From Phenylobacterium deserti (GTDB lineage Bacteria; Pseudomonadota; Alphaproteobacteria; Caulobacterales; Caulobacteraceae), in the NCBI GenBank assembly GCA_943332615.1, contig CALQQB010000014.1:1-64000 (forward strand): 64,000 bases of DNA, in the 5' to 3' direction. Shown piece after piece: positions 34,447 through 43,318 of the stretch. Every line of letters begins with the position of its first letter. Within the stretch, counting starts at the first letter, position 1. The position numbers and the translations under genes are program-made. A model generated the notes under the pieces. The model searched no databases, had not been told where the DNA came from, and was given only the letters and a program-made list of their open reading frames with translations.

Positions 34447-34841
34447 CCGACCGTCTCAACCAATTTCGTGATTTTCACTACACTTGAAATCCCAGCCGGC
34501 CACTCCCCGACAGAGCTGGCCGGGGCGTGCTGCATGTATTCAATTGTGGCGTCACTGTTGGATCCAGCCTCCAATTCCACCTTTCGAAGAGTGAATACGG
34601 GCTCGTAGCCCATGGCCCATGCCAGCTCACCTACACGCCCCTGCGTGATGTCTTTGGTCCCCTTCAGTTCACGATTGACCACGGACCGGTGGACATCAAT
34701 CCTCCGCGCCACCTCGGACTGGCTGAGACCGCTGAGTTCGGCTTCGACGGCAAGCGCCTTCTGCAGCGCGCGCCTCACGGCCTGCACATAGCGCGCGGCG
34801 GCGCGGCGACTAGGGGACGTGGTAAGCTGAAACGACGGCAT
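34443..34841 (-). CDS. XRE-like helix-turn-helix protein
   Basis: The product has 132 residues. The DNA-binding domain is at residues about 35-80: LSQSEVARRIDVHRSVVNRE, then ELAWAMGYEP, a lambda-repressor-type HTH. The C-terminus is short and lacks an obvious peptidase or ligand domain. ATG at 34841 is chosen over TTG at 34862. It overlaps the upstream gene by 32 bp and the downstream gene by 4 bp, making a compact three-gene unit in which it may be the autorepressor or antitoxin. Confidence 0.75.
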   Translation of the reverse strand: MPSFQLTTSPSRRAAARYVQAVRRALQKALAVEAELSGLSQSEVARRIDVHRSVVNRELKGTKDITQGRVGELAWAMGYEPVFTLRKVELEAGSNSDATIEYMQHAPASSVGEWPAGISSVVKITKLVETVG

Positions 34842-35304
34842 GCGGGTCCTCGTCGGCGACAAATTTGGGCGGATCTAGTGGCAGTGCATCTCTGAACCTG
34901 ACGGTCTCTCCAACGTAACCCGTATAGAGGCCGTGTTGCTTCACACGCTTGGCACTATCTCCGACATATCCCACGAAGCAGTCACGATGGACGAACCAAC
35001 CGAAGACTCTGACGTCCGGGGTTTTGAGCTCCCAAACACCTTTTTCGCCGGGGTGGAGGATATGAAACCTCCGACCGGCCGCCAACTCTGAGCCACCGCA
35101 AAACTCTTCGAGCAAATCCGCAACCTGTTCATCAGGCGAGATCTCAACGTTCCATTCCGAAGCCACCTTGAGAAGCCCGCCTCTAAGCCAGTCCCGCAAG
35201 CGGGGCGACGCGAAGAACAGCCGTTCGGGTTGGCCCCGATTGGGAAGATCGAGTTCAAGCTTATGGATGCTCCCGTCTCTGTCTAGCTCAGCTAGTGTTG
35301 CCAT
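34810..35304 (-). CDS. Hypothetical protein upstream of an XRE gene, possible toxin-like partner
   Basis: The product has 164 residues from ATG 35304 (MATLAELDRDGSIHKLELDL). The C-terminal part (GVWELKTPDVRVFGWFVHRD, SAKRVKQHGLYTGYVGETVR) has the look of the RelE/HigB-type strand order, with a basic cluster. Its position immediately before and overlapping an XRE gene matches higBA gene order. The protein is longer than typical HigB (about 100 residues) and I cannot confirm the fold. No membrane segment is seen. Confidence 0.5.
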   Translation of the reverse strand: MATLAELDRDGSIHKLELDLPNRGQPERLFFASPRLRDWLRGGLLKVASEWNVEISPDEQVADLLEEFCGGSELAAGRRFHILHPGEKGVWELKTPDVRVFGWFVHRDCFVGYVGDSAKRVKQHGLYTGYVGETVRFRDALPLDPPKFVADEDPHAVVSAYHVP

Positions 35305-35483
35305 ATAAGTCAACAAACCGCGAACGGGAGGGGGCAAATTAGATATTTCGCCGGTCGGCCACGCTTGTAGGCTTCGCGCGCCAGGTCAAGGTGTAGGCAG
35401 TTGCAGCCCAATGCGACGCGCCCCGACCCTGAACGAGCCGCGAACGAGAAGTGTAAACTCGGGTGTAAACCGTCTGTAAACTG

Positions 35484-35496
35484 CCCCCCCCCCCCC
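35484..35496. repeat. 13-base poly-C tract
   Basis: An uninterrupted run of 13 C residues lies in the spacer between the accessory genes and tRNA-Arg. Homopolymers of this length can slip and are used for phase variation when placed in promoters or genes. Here it is noncoding, about 180 bp upstream of the ATG at 35304. Confidence 0.9.
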
Positions 35497-35560
35497 GCGG
35501 CTCACCTGAAGGCCCGGCACCGGAAAACCGATACCGGAAGGACCTCAAGTAGTTAGGAGA

Positions 35561-35637
35561 TGGCGCGCCCGGAACGATTCGAACGTCCGACCCTCAGATT
35601 CGTAGTCTGATGCTCTATCCAGCTGAGCTACGGGCGC
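35561..35637 (-). tRNA. tRNA-Arg (anticodon ACG), CCA encoded
   Basis: The minus strand folds as a full cloverleaf. The acceptor stem is GCGCCCG paired with CGGGCGC, the D-arm is AGCTCAGCTGGATAGAGC, and the anticodon loop CTACGAA sits in stem CAGA/TCTG. The T-loop is GTTCGAATC with a closing stem. The 3' CCA is encoded at 35561-35563. The ACG anticodon reads CGN arginine codons after A34 deamination. Its 3' end faces the accessory patch holding an integrase fragment, a common integration geometry. Confidence 0.97.
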
Positions 35638-35732
35638 ATCCGGCCTTTCGGCAAGGCGGCGGAACCTAGTCGGGGGCGGGCGGGAGCGCAAGGCCCTCGC
35701 CGCAGGAATTTCCGCGCGCTGTTTGCCGCGCC

Positions 35733-36983
35733 TCAGCGGGGGAACGGCAGGCCGCCCAGGCCCTTGAGGATGTCGCTGGCCTTGGGCTTGCGGGGCGGCT
35801 GGCCGGGATTGTTGCCGGCGCCCGACGAACCGGCCCGACCGCCGCCGCCCTCCTCCATGGACGGCATGGCCATGCCCAGCAGGCCGCCGGTGGCCGAGCG
35901 GTAGCGGACCTTCACGGCCCACGCCTGGTTCCACACCGCCTTGGGGTTGGCCGGCTTGGGGGGATAGACGAAATTGGCCTCGCCGCCGTAGGCGACCATC
36001 TGCACCAGCCCCTGGGGCATGGCGTCCAGCACCTCCCTGGGCACGGCGCAGGCGCGGGTGGCCGGGCCCATCAGGGTCTTGTTGGCCACCAGGCGGCCGA
36101 TGTCGCCGTTCGACAGGTACTCGGGCATGGCGAAGCCGGCGGCCTGGGTCTCCGATGAGCTCCAGAGGACCACCGTCTCGCCGTTGCCGCCCACGGCGCT
36201 GGCCAGATAGGCCTGGGCGTTGCCCACCAGGTTCCAGCCCAGGTTGACCCAGCCGCCGGGCGCCTTGGCGTTGGTGGTCAGGTTGAGGCCGCCCAGGAAG
36301 TCCTGGTCCTCGTCGAGGGTGAAGCTGATCTCCGGGCTGTAGTTGCCTCGGATCGTGTGCTGGCCGACCAGTGAGCCATTGGACGGGACCTGGGTCTTGC
36401 TGCGCGCGTTGGGCCAGTCGCCATAGGTCTTGTTGCCGTAGGCCGAGGGCGGGTTCATCGCGCGGACGTCGATGCCCTTGAACGCGGCCATGGCGGCGGC
36501 GGGGTTGCCGGCGGTGAGGGTCGCGAAGTCGATGACCACCGGCTGGCCGGGCTTGGCATGCTCGCCGCAGCCCCAGAAGATCAGCATCCGACCGCGCGGC
36601 TTCTGGTACTCGCGCGGGATTTCCGGGCCGCGTTCGACAGGCGCGCTCGGCGTGATCTTTGGCGTCAGCAGCGGCAGGTCGGGCCCCGCGCCCAGCCCCT
36701 GCGGCGGCAGGTGGTCGGCGGCCGGGGCGGGGTTGGTCTGGCTGGAGCCCAGCTGCAGGGTCAGCGACTTGTTGGCGCCGCCGCCTCCGCCGCCCATCAT
36801 CATCCGCATGATGGCGCCGGCGCTGGGGGTCCCGCCGCCCGCGCCCGGCAGGCCGAAGCCGGTCTGGGTGGCCGCGCTCATCCAGTAGACCGCGACCGGG
36901 CCGGTGGTCTTCTGCTGGGCCGAGGCCCCGTTGGCCACCACGGCGACCCCCGCGACCAGCGCGAGGTTACGGACGATACGCAT
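35733..36983 (-). CDS. Exported protein of unknown function
   Basis: The product has 416 residues. ATG at 36983 has AGGAG 9 bp upstream and begins a signal peptide (MRIVRNLALVAGVAVVANGASA, cut before QQKTTG). The mature protein has a Gly/Met-rich stretch near residues 50-65, a block MLIFWGCGEHAKPGQPVVID, a beta-rich centre (GGWVNLGWNLVGNAQAYL, TVVLWSSSET) and a Gly/Pro/Lys-rich tail ending LGGLPFPR. I do not recognise a named family. It stands alone, 95 bp from the tRNA. Confidence 0.75.
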   Translation of the reverse strand: MRIVRNLALVAGVAVVANGASAQQKTTGPVAVYWMSAATQTGFGLPGAGGGTPSAGAIMRMMMGGGGGGANKSLTLQLGSSQTNPAPAADHLPPQGLGAGPDLPLLTPKITPSAPVERGPEIPREYQKPRGRMLIFWGCGEHAKPGQPVVIDFATLTAGNPAAAMAAFKGIDVRAMNPPSAYGNKTYGDWPNARSKTQVPSNGSLVGQHTIRGNYSPEISFTLDEDQDFLGGLNLTTNAKAPGGWVNLGWNLVGNAQAYLASAVGGNGETVVLWSSSETQAAGFAMPEYLSNGDIGRLVANKTLMGPATRACAVPREVLDAMPQGLVQMVAYGGEANFVYPPKPANPKAVWNQAWAVKVRYRSATGGLLGMAMPSMEEGGGGRAGSSGAGNNPGQPPRKPKASDILKGLGGLPFPR

Positions 36984-37049
36984 GGGCGCTCTCCTGGACT
37001 GAACCCGCCCCACGCTAGCAGCCCCGCCGCGCGCGCAAAACCCGCCGTT

Positions 37050-38072
37050 CTAGGACGACAGGTCCCGCCAGCAGGACACTGGCGCATCCGGCCAGGGCGT
37101 GGCTTCGAACACCCCGCGCGCCACCGCCCGGGCCAGGGTGTCGGCGGCCAGGGCGCCCAGGCGGGCGACCGTGTAGTCCGCCGCCTCGCCCAGGGGCCGG
37201 CGGCCGGTCGAAAGCGCGAAGACCACGTCGCCGTCGAAGGGGGCATGGACGGGCCGGATCGCGCGGGCCAGGCCGTCCTGGGCCATGACGGCGACTCTTT
37301 TCGCCTGCGACGGCGTCAGGATGGCGTCAGTGGCGACGCAGGCGATCGTGGTGTTGCGGGTCTCGTCCGGACGTTTGGGAAGGCCCCACTGGTCGGGCCC
37401 CGCCGCCAGGCCCGCCGACCCCAGCCCGCCGAACTCGCCGGCGAGTTCATATGGCGCCGCCCAGAACGTCCGCCCACCCGGCGCCACCACCGAGCCCCAG
37501 CTGTTCACCGCTACGACCGCGCCCACAGTGAAGCCGTCGGCGCTGACCACCGAGGCCGAGCCCGTCCCGCCCTTCAGCGTCCCGGCCATGGCGCCGTACC
37601 CTGCGCCGGCCGTCCCCAGCGCGAAGTCCAGACCGGTGGCGGCGATCGCCGCCCGGCCCAGGTCGCGATAGGGCGGCGCCTCGTCCCAGGCCTTGTCGCC
37701 GCCGTTGGCCACGTCGAACAGGATCGCGCCGGGCACGACCGGCGAGGGCGGCACGCCGGCGACCAGCCCATAGCCGCGTCCCCGCGCGCCCAGCCACGCC
37801 GTCACCCCGTCCGCCGCCGCCAGGCCGTAAACCGAGCCGCCAGAGAGGACCACGGCGTCGATGGCGTCCACCAGGTTCTCCGGGCTCAGCGCATCGGTCT
37901 CTCGCGTCCCAGGCCCCCCGCCCCGCACGTCGCAGGCGCAGACCGCCCGGTCGTCCGGCAGGATCACCGTCACCCCGGTCCGCACCCTTGCATCCTGCGC
38001 CTGCCCGATCCTCAGACCGGCAACGTCGGTGATCAGGTTGCGCGGCCCTGGACCTAGTCGGTTTGTATCCAT
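37050..38072 (-). CDS. P1-family peptidase (S58, DmpA/beta-aminopeptidase type)
   Basis: The 340-residue product has the family opening ITDVAGLRIGQAQDARVRTG, then ACDVRGGGPGTRETDAL, AVVLSGGSVYGLAAADGV and AVVAVNSWGSVV, the region around the self-cleavage and nucleophile site. RNTTIACVATDAILTPSQAKR and FALSTG complete the signature. Members are Ntn-type aminopeptidases that activate themselves by cleavage. No signal peptide is seen. It is divergent from the gamma-glutamyltransferase gene. Confidence 0.88.
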   Translation of the reverse strand: MDTNRLGPGPRNLITDVAGLRIGQAQDARVRTGVTVILPDDRAVCACDVRGGGPGTRETDALSPENLVDAIDAVVLSGGSVYGLAAADGVTAWLGARGRGYGLVAGVPPSPVVPGAILFDVANGGDKAWDEAPPYRDLGRAAIAATGLDFALGTAGAGYGAMAGTLKGGTGSASVVSADGFTVGAVVAVNSWGSVVAPGGRTFWAAPYELAGEFGGLGSAGLAAGPDQWGLPKRPDETRNTTIACVATDAILTPSQAKRVAVMAQDGLARAIRPVHAPFDGDVVFALSTGRRPLGEAADYTVARLGALAADTLARAVARGVFEATPWPDAPVSCWRDLSS

Positions 38073-38158
38073 ACGAGGGAGGTCGCACGAGCATGCGTTT
38101 GTTGTCCACGCGGACGGCCCCTATGGTCGCACACGCCCCCGAAGGAGCCGTCCGTCCC

Positions 38159-39907
38159 GTGAAGTTTCCGCCTGTGAAGTTCCCGTTCGTCCCGCTGGCC
38201 CTCGCCGCGGTCCTGTCCGCCGCGCTCACGCCGGCCCCGGCCGACGCCCGCCCCGCGGGTCAAAGGCCCGGAGCACCGGCCAAGCCGGCCGCGGCTGCGA
38301 CTTCGAAAGGCATGATCGCGGCGGCCAATCCGCTGGCGGTGGAGGCCGGCCTGAAGGTGCTGCGGGCCGGCGGCGGCGCGGTGGACGCCGCGGTGGCGGT
38401 ACAGGCGACCCTGGGACTGGTGGAGCCGCAGAGCTCAGGCCTCGGCGGCGGCGCGTTCCTGACCTACTACGACGCCAAGACCAGGGCGGTGACCGCCTAC
38501 AACGGCCGCGAGACGGCCCCGGCCGCGGCGACCGACAAATGGTTCTACGGCGACGACGGTAAGCCGCTGGACAAGGTCACCGGCATCCTCTCGGGCCGTT
38601 CGACCGGCGTCCCCGGCGCCATCGCCATGCTGCACCTGGCCCAGTCCCAGCACGGCAAGCTGGCGTGGAAGGATCTGTTCGGCGAGGCCGAGCGGCTGGC
38701 TGACGGGGGCTTCGCCGTCCCCGGCCGCATGGCCGCCGCCGCCGCCAGCCGCGCGCCCCAGGCCGCCACGCCCGACGCCATCGCCTATTTCACCAAGCCC
38801 GACGGGACCAAGGTGCAGGCCGGCGAGATCATGAAGAACCCGGCCTACGCGGCCACTATCCGCCTGCTCGCCGCCCAGGGGCCCAAGGCGCTGCTGGAAG
38901 GCAAGATCGCCCAGGACATCGTGGATCGGGTGCACAAGGATCAATACCCGTCGACCCTGACGCTTGAAGACCTGAAGGCCTACAGGCCCAAAGCCACGCC
39001 AGGGCTCTGCCGACCCTACCGCGTCTACATCGTCTGCGCCCCGCCGGCCCCGTCCGGCGGCCCCGGGGTGCTGGAGGCGCTGGGCATCCTCGAACACACC
39101 GCCATCGGCCAGCACAGGAACGACGTGGAGGGCTGGTATCTGTTCGCCCAGGCCAGCCGCCTGATGTACGCCGACCGTGACCGCTACATCGGCGACCCGG
39201 ACTTCATCGACGTGCCCACCGAGGGCCTGCTGGACCCGGCCTATCTGGCCCAGCGCGCGAAGCTGATCGGGCCCACGCCCCAGCCGGTCGGCCCCGGCAA
39301 GCCCAAGGGCGCTGGCGTCCGCGCGCCCGACCGAACCGCCGAGCCCGGCGGCACCACCCACTTCGTCATCGCCGACAAATGGGGCAACGTCGTCTCCATG
39401 ACCACCACGGTCGAGAGCATCTTCGGTTCGGGCCGGATGGTCGATGGCTTCTTCCTCAACAATCAGCTGACCGACTTCTCCTTCGCAGCCACCGAGCGCG
39501 ACGGCGCCCCGGCCGCCAACGCCGTGGCCGGCGGCAAGCGGCCGCGCTCGTCCATGGCCCCGGCCATCGTGCTCGATAGACAGCGCCGGTTCGTGGCCGC
39601 CGTGGGCTCGCCCGGCGGGCCCTCGATCCTCGCCTACAACCTGAAGGCCCTGGTCGGCATGCTGGACTGGAAGCTGTCGGTGCAGGACGCGCTGAACCTG
39701 CCGAACCTGATCGCCGGCGGGAACTTCTACGCCGCCGAGGTCGACAAGTTCTCGCCCGACGTGCGAACCGGCCTGGAGGCGCGCGGCGTGAAGCTGAGCA
39801 ACGGCTTCGGAGCCGAGGGCTCGGGCCTGCACGGCATCGAGGTCACGCCCCAGGGCCTGCGCGGCGGCGCGGACCCGCGGCGCGAGGGGGTGGCGAAACA
39901 GCCCTGA
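38159..39907 (+). CDS. ggt: Gamma-glutamyltransferase, periplasmic
   Basis: The product would cleave and transfer the gamma-glutamyl group of glutathione. GTG at 38159 is chosen because AAGGAG precedes it and a clean signal peptide follows (FPFVPLALAAVLSAALTPAPADA). ATG at 38093, with AGGGAGG upstream, is a longer alternative. The catalytic Thr at the self-cleavage site is in EPGGTTHFVIAD, with GNVVSMTTTVESIFGSG next and GKRPRSSMAP and SPGGPSIL further on, all canonical. Its last 65 bp overlap the convergent kinase gene. Confidence 0.9.
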   Translation: MKFPPVKFPFVPLALAAVLSAALTPAPADARPAGQRPGAPAKPAAAATSKGMIAAANPLAVEAGLKVLRAGGGAVDAAVAVQATLGLVEPQSSGLGGGAFLTYYDAKTRAVTAYNGRETAPAAATDKWFYGDDGKPLDKVTGILSGRSTGVPGAIAMLHLAQSQHGKLAWKDLFGEAERLADGGFAVPGRMAAAAASRAPQAATPDAIAYFTKPDGTKVQAGEIMKNPAYAATIRLLAAQGPKALLEGKIAQDIVDRVHKDQYPSTLTLEDLKAYRPKATPGLCRPYRVYIVCAPPAPSGGPGVLEALGILEHTAIGQHRNDVEGWYLFAQASRLMYADRDRYIGDPDFIDVPTEGLLDPAYLAQRAKLIGPTPQPVGPGKPKGAGVRAPDRTAEPGGTTHFVIADKWGNVVSMTTTVESIFGSGRMVDGFFLNNQLTDFSFAATERDGAPAANAVAGGKRPRSSMAPAIVLDRQRRFVAAVGSPGGPSILAYNLKALVGMLDWKLSVQDALNLPNLIAGGNFYAAEVDKFSPDVRTGLEARGVKLSNGFGAEGSGLHGIEVTPQGLRGGADPRREGVAKQP

Positions 39908-41357
39908 TCGCCGGCGCGCCCGGCAGCCGCAGCTCGAACACCGTGCCCTGCGGGCCGGTGACCGACAGCGTCAGGTCGCCGCCGTGGCCCTGGGCCAGCT
40001 CGCGGGCGATGGCCAGGCCAAGTCCGGTCGAGTCCGGCCGTCCCGATCCGGCGAAAGGCTGGAACAGCCGCTCGCGAATGCGTTCCGGCACGCCCGGCCC
40101 GTTGTCGGCGACGCGGATCAGGCTGGCCCCGCCCAGCGCCTCCACCGAAACCTCCACCCGTCCCGCCCCCTTGCGGCCCTCCTGGTGCTCCAGCGCCTGG
40201 CGCGCGTTGCGCAGCAGGTTGACCAGGATGCGGTGCAGCTGGTCCGGGTCGGCGGTGACCCGCTCGCCGGCCGCCACCTTGCAAACCAACCTTATGGCGG
40301 CGTCCGCCAGCCGCGCCTCGGCCGCCGCCTCCTTCAGCGCCGCGGCCAGGCCCACGGTCTGGGTCTCGGGCGCGGTTTCCTGGGTCTTGCCATAGACCAG
40401 CACGTCGGAGGCCAGCTTCACCGCGCGGTCCAGCGCCCGCTCCAGCCGGGGCAGCGCCTGGCTGACCTTCGGGTCCTTTGACGCCGCCAGCCGTTCCGAC
40501 GCCAGCTGGGCCGAGGTCAGCATGTTCTTCAGGTCGTGGTTGATCTTCGCCACCGCCTCGCCCAACGCCGCCAGCCGGGCCCGGGAGTTCAGCGCCACGC
40601 GCAGGTCGGCCTGCATGCGGTCCAGCTCGGCCTCGGCGCGGCCGATCTCGTCGCGGCGGCCCGAGAGCGCGATCTGCGCCTCCGGGTCCTCCGGGTCGGC
40701 GCGGAACCGCTCCATGGCGAAGGTGATCCGCTGCATGGGCCGCACCAGGAACAGGTTGAGCGCGAAATAGACGATCAGCCCGGCGAGCCCCGAGACTCCG
40801 GCCACGATGGCCACCAGCCGCCAGAAGTTGGCGGCCAGCGCCTTCTTCAGCTCGGTGTCGGTGGCGACGAACTCGATGAAGTCGACGTCGCTCTGCCGAA
40901 ACCGAGGCTCGGCCACCACGCGGACCCGATTGCCGTCGCCCAGCAGGGTCTGGAACGGCGCGAACAGGCCCAGGCCGGCCGCCCGCGAGCGCAGGTCCAC
41001 CAGATAGGGCGTCTGCGCCGGACGCGCCGAGGCGAACACCAGCCGGCGCACCCCGCCGCTGGACACCGCTACGATTTCAACGCCCGCGCCTTGCAGCAGC
41101 TGGTTCTTCAGCTGTTCGGACACCACCCGGTCGGGCGCCACCTCGGCGGCCAGCGAGGCCAGTTCCGCCGCCCGCACACGGTCCAGCAGCCACTGCTTCT
41201 CATAGGCCGCCAACGCCGGCGGGATCGACATGGCCCCGATCAGCGAGGAGAAGGTGAAGGTGAGCACCAGCAGGCGCGCGGACAGACCGCCGGGCCAGAA
41301 CAGGCGCCGCCGCAGGCCTTTCCAAATCGGGCTGGGCGTGGAGGCCTCCGCCATCAT
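39843..41357 (-). CDS. Membrane-bound sensor histidine kinase
   Basis: The 504-residue product has two membrane segments (about 28-50 and 182-204) around a periplasmic sensor of about 130 residues. A HAMP-like linker follows (LFLVRPMQRITFAMERF). The HisKA helix is EAVAKINHDLKNMLTSAQLA with His near residue 275. The ATPase has N-box LHRILVNLLRNARQAL, G1 VADNGPGVPE and G2 STGLGLAIA. No response regulator is adjacent, so it is an orphan here. The C-terminus is Pro/Arg-rich. Confidence 0.9.
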   Translation of the reverse strand: MMAEASTPSPIWKGLRRRLFWPGGLSARLLVLTFTFSSLIGAMSIPPALAAYEKQWLLDRVRAAELASLAAEVAPDRVVSEQLKNQLLQGAGVEIVAVSSGGVRRLVFASARPAQTPYLVDLRSRAAGLGLFAPFQTLLGDGNRVRVVAEPRFRQSDVDFIEFVATDTELKKALAANFWRLVAIVAGVSGLAGLIVYFALNLFLVRPMQRITFAMERFRADPEDPEAQIALSGRRDEIGRAEAELDRMQADLRVALNSRARLAALGEAVAKINHDLKNMLTSAQLASERLAASKDPKVSQALPRLERALDRAVKLASDVLVYGKTQETAPETQTVGLAAALKEAAAEARLADAAIRLVCKVAAGERVTADPDQLHRILVNLLRNARQALEHQEGRKGAGRVEVSVEALGGASLIRVADNGPGVPERIRERLFQPFAGSGRPDSTGLGLAIARELAQGHGGDLTLSVTGPQGTVFELRLPGAPAIRAVSPPPRAAGPRRRAGPGA

Positions 41358-41409
41358 CCTTCCGGGTTAACCGCACCGGTCAGCCCCCGGAACGCGAGGG
41401 CCGCCGTCC

Positions 41410-42456
41410 CTATCTAGCCCCGACCGCCTCGCCGACGGAACGGAAACCGTCGGCGCGAAGCCGCTGGGCCAGGTCGCGCTTGATCCGCGTCACCAAACCC
41501 GGCCCCTCATAGGCCAGCGCCGAATAGAGCTGCACCGCCGACGCGCCGGCCCGGATCTTGGCGTAGGCGTCGGCCCCCGACGCGATCCCCCCGGCCCCGA
41601 TCAGCAGGAACCGGCCGTCGGCCGCCTCGGCGAACCGGCGCAGAATCGCCGTGGACGGCGCCAGCAGCGGCGCGCCCGAGAGCCCGCCCACCTCCTCGCG
41701 GTGCGCCGAGCCCAGAGGCGGCCGCGCCACGGTGGTGTTGGTGGCGATCACCCCGGCCAGGCCGTGAGCGGCGACGGTGTCGGCGATGGTCTCGATCTCG
41801 GCGTCGTCCAGGTCGGGGGCCACCTTTAGGAAGATCGGCGCGGCCACGCCCGGCGGCAGCGACTCGGCGCCCGCGATCAGCCGACCCAGCAGGTCGTCCA
41901 GCGCGTCGCGCGTCTGCAGGGCCCGCAGGCCCGGCGTGTTGGGCGAGGAGACGTTGATCGTGAAATAGGACGCCATACCCCACAGCCGGCGCAGCCCCAC
42001 CGAATAGTCGGCGATCCGGTCCTCGGAGTCCTTGTTGGCCCCCAGGTTCGCGCCCACCACGCCATGGCGGCCCCGCCGGGCCAGGCGCGCGGCGAAGGGC
42101 TCCAGCCCCTGGTTGTTGAACCCCATCCGGTTGATCACCGCGCGGTCCTGCGCCAGCCGGAACAGGCGCGGCCGCGGGTTGCCGGCCTGGGCGAGCGGCG
42201 TGACCGTGCCGCACTCCACGAAGCCGAAGCCCGCCCGCAGCATGGGGCCGAACACCTCGGCGTTCTTGTCGAAGCCGGGGGCCAGGCCGACCGGATTAGG
42301 CAGCGCCAGCCCCGCCAGGTCCGTCGCCAGCAGGGGGTCGTCCCGCCCGCCGATCGGCCCCAGCCCCAGCTTTAGAGCGCGAATCGCCAGGTTGTGGGCA
42401 TCTTCTGAGTCCAGGCCGCGCAGCGCCCGGGTGGCCAGGCCATGCAGGTCGTTCAT
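41410..42456 (-). CDS. pyrD: Dihydroorotate dehydrogenase (quinone), class 2
   Basis: The 348-residue enzyme makes orotate in pyrimidine synthesis using quinone. The N-terminal helical extension that inserts into the membrane is present (LHGLATRALRGLDSEDAHNL). FMN-binding and catalytic motifs are GNPRPRLFRL, NRMGFNNQGLEPF, YFTINVSSPNTPGLR with the catalytic Ser, and LIGAGGIASGADAY. Its start overlaps the end of the DUF952 gene as ATGA. Confidence 0.95.
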   Translation of the reverse strand: MNDLHGLATRALRGLDSEDAHNLAIRALKLGLGPIGGRDDPLLATDLAGLALPNPVGLAPGFDKNAEVFGPMLRAGFGFVECGTVTPLAQAGNPRPRLFRLAQDRAVINRMGFNNQGLEPFAARLARRGRHGVVGANLGANKDSEDRIADYSVGLRRLWGMASYFTINVSSPNTPGLRALQTRDALDDLLGRLIAGAESLPPGVAAPIFLKVAPDLDDAEIETIADTVAAHGLAGVIATNTTVARPPLGSAHREEVGGLSGAPLLAPSTAILRRFAEAADGRFLLIGAGGIASGADAYAKIRAGASAVQLYSALAYEGPGLVTRIKRDLAQRLRADGFRSVGEAVGAR

Positions 42457-42785
42457 CCCGGGACCCGCGGAACCCCGTCGGGCCGCAGCGGCGCCTCGCG
42501 GACCGCCAAAACATCACCCGCTGTCAAAGGGCCATAGAGGTGCGGGAACAGGTCACCGCCCCGCGACGGCTCCCACTTCAGGGCCTCGCCCAGGACATCG
42601 CCCTCGACCTCCAACACCACCAGATCGCGCTGGCCCATGAAATACTTCCGCGCCGTCTCGGCCGCCTGCGGGCCGGTGGAAAAGTGGATGTAGCCATCCT
42701 GCCGGTCCGCCGCCGAGCCCTCGAAACGGCCGACCGCCACCGCCGCCGTCCATTCCGTGCGGGCCAGAATCTTGTAGATGCGCAT
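42453..42785 (-). CDS. DUF952 family protein
   Basis: The 110-residue product starts MRIYKILARTEWTAA and has QDGYIHFSTGPQAAETARKY and FPHLYGPL, the standard DUF952 signature with its conserved His. The family resembles glutathione S-transferase-linked or ADP-ribosyl-like folds, with no settled function. It lies between sixA-like and pyrD, ending in an ATGA overlap with pyrD. This neighbourhood is common in Caulobacterales. Confidence 0.88.
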   Translation of the reverse strand: MRIYKILARTEWTAAVAVGRFEGSAADRQDGYIHFSTGPQAAETARKYFMGQRDLVVLEVEGDVLGEALKWEPSRGGDLFPHLYGPLTAGDVLAVREAPLRPDGVPRVPG

Positions 42786-42792
42786 CGGCTTC

Positions 42793-43284
42793 TCAGCGAT
42801 CCGGGAAGAACAGGCCGTCGAAATGCGGCCGCCGGTTATCATCGATCAGGAAGATGGCCGCCGTGGCGGTCGGAAAATTGTTGATCGCCCGCCCGATCAG
42901 CCCGGCCGGCGCGCCGCCCTCCTGCAGGAGTTGGACGGTGAGCTCCTGCAGGCCGGGATTGTGGCCGACCACCATCACCGTGCCGCAACCCTCCAGCGCC
43001 GTCATCGCCTCGCGCCGGATCGTGCCGGCGTCCGCGTGATAAAGATCCTTGTCGAGCCGGGTCTCGGCCTTGGGGAAGTGCACGCTGGCCGCCTCCCAGG
43101 TGGCCTTGGCGCGGGCCGCCGGCGACACCAGGGCCACATCGGGCGAGAACCCCATGTCGGCCAGCCTGGCGCCCATGTCGCACGACTCCTGCACGCCCCG
43201 TGACGCCAGCCGCCGGTCGAAGTCGTCTCCGGTATCGGAGTCCGGTTCGGCCTTGCCGTGCCGCAGAAGGATCAGCCGATCCAT
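42793..43284 (-). CDS. Histidine phosphatase family protein (SixA-like)
   Basis: The 163-residue product begins MDRLILLRHGKAEPDSDTGD, with the catalytic RHG. GFSPDVALVSPAARAKATWE holds the second Arg and TVMVVGHNPGLQEL the second His. The short length fits SixA, which removes phosphate from His of histidine phosphotransfer domains. It is 7 bp upstream of DUF952 and likely co-transcribed. ATG at 43284 is preferred because homologues start at MDRLILLRHG. Confidence 0.88.
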   Translation of the reverse strand: MDRLILLRHGKAEPDSDTGDDFDRRLASRGVQESCDMGARLADMGFSPDVALVSPAARAKATWEAASVHFPKAETRLDKDLYHADAGTIRREAMTALEGCGTVMVVGHNPGLQELTVQLLQEGGAPAGLIGRAINNFPTATAAIFLIDDNRRPHFDGLFFPDR

Positions 43285-43296
43285 GGACGCTCCCAA

Positions 43297-43318
43297 GCGC
43301 ATCGCCTTGGCGATGCGC
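43297..43318. repeat. Perfect 10-bp inverted repeat with 2-nt loop
   Basis: GCGCATCGCC-TT-GGCGATGCGC lies 12 bp upstream of the histidine phosphatase start and 136 bp upstream of metX. It could be an operator or a hairpin in the 5' leader of the minus-strand operon. There is no T-run, so it is not a classical terminator. Confidence 0.6.
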
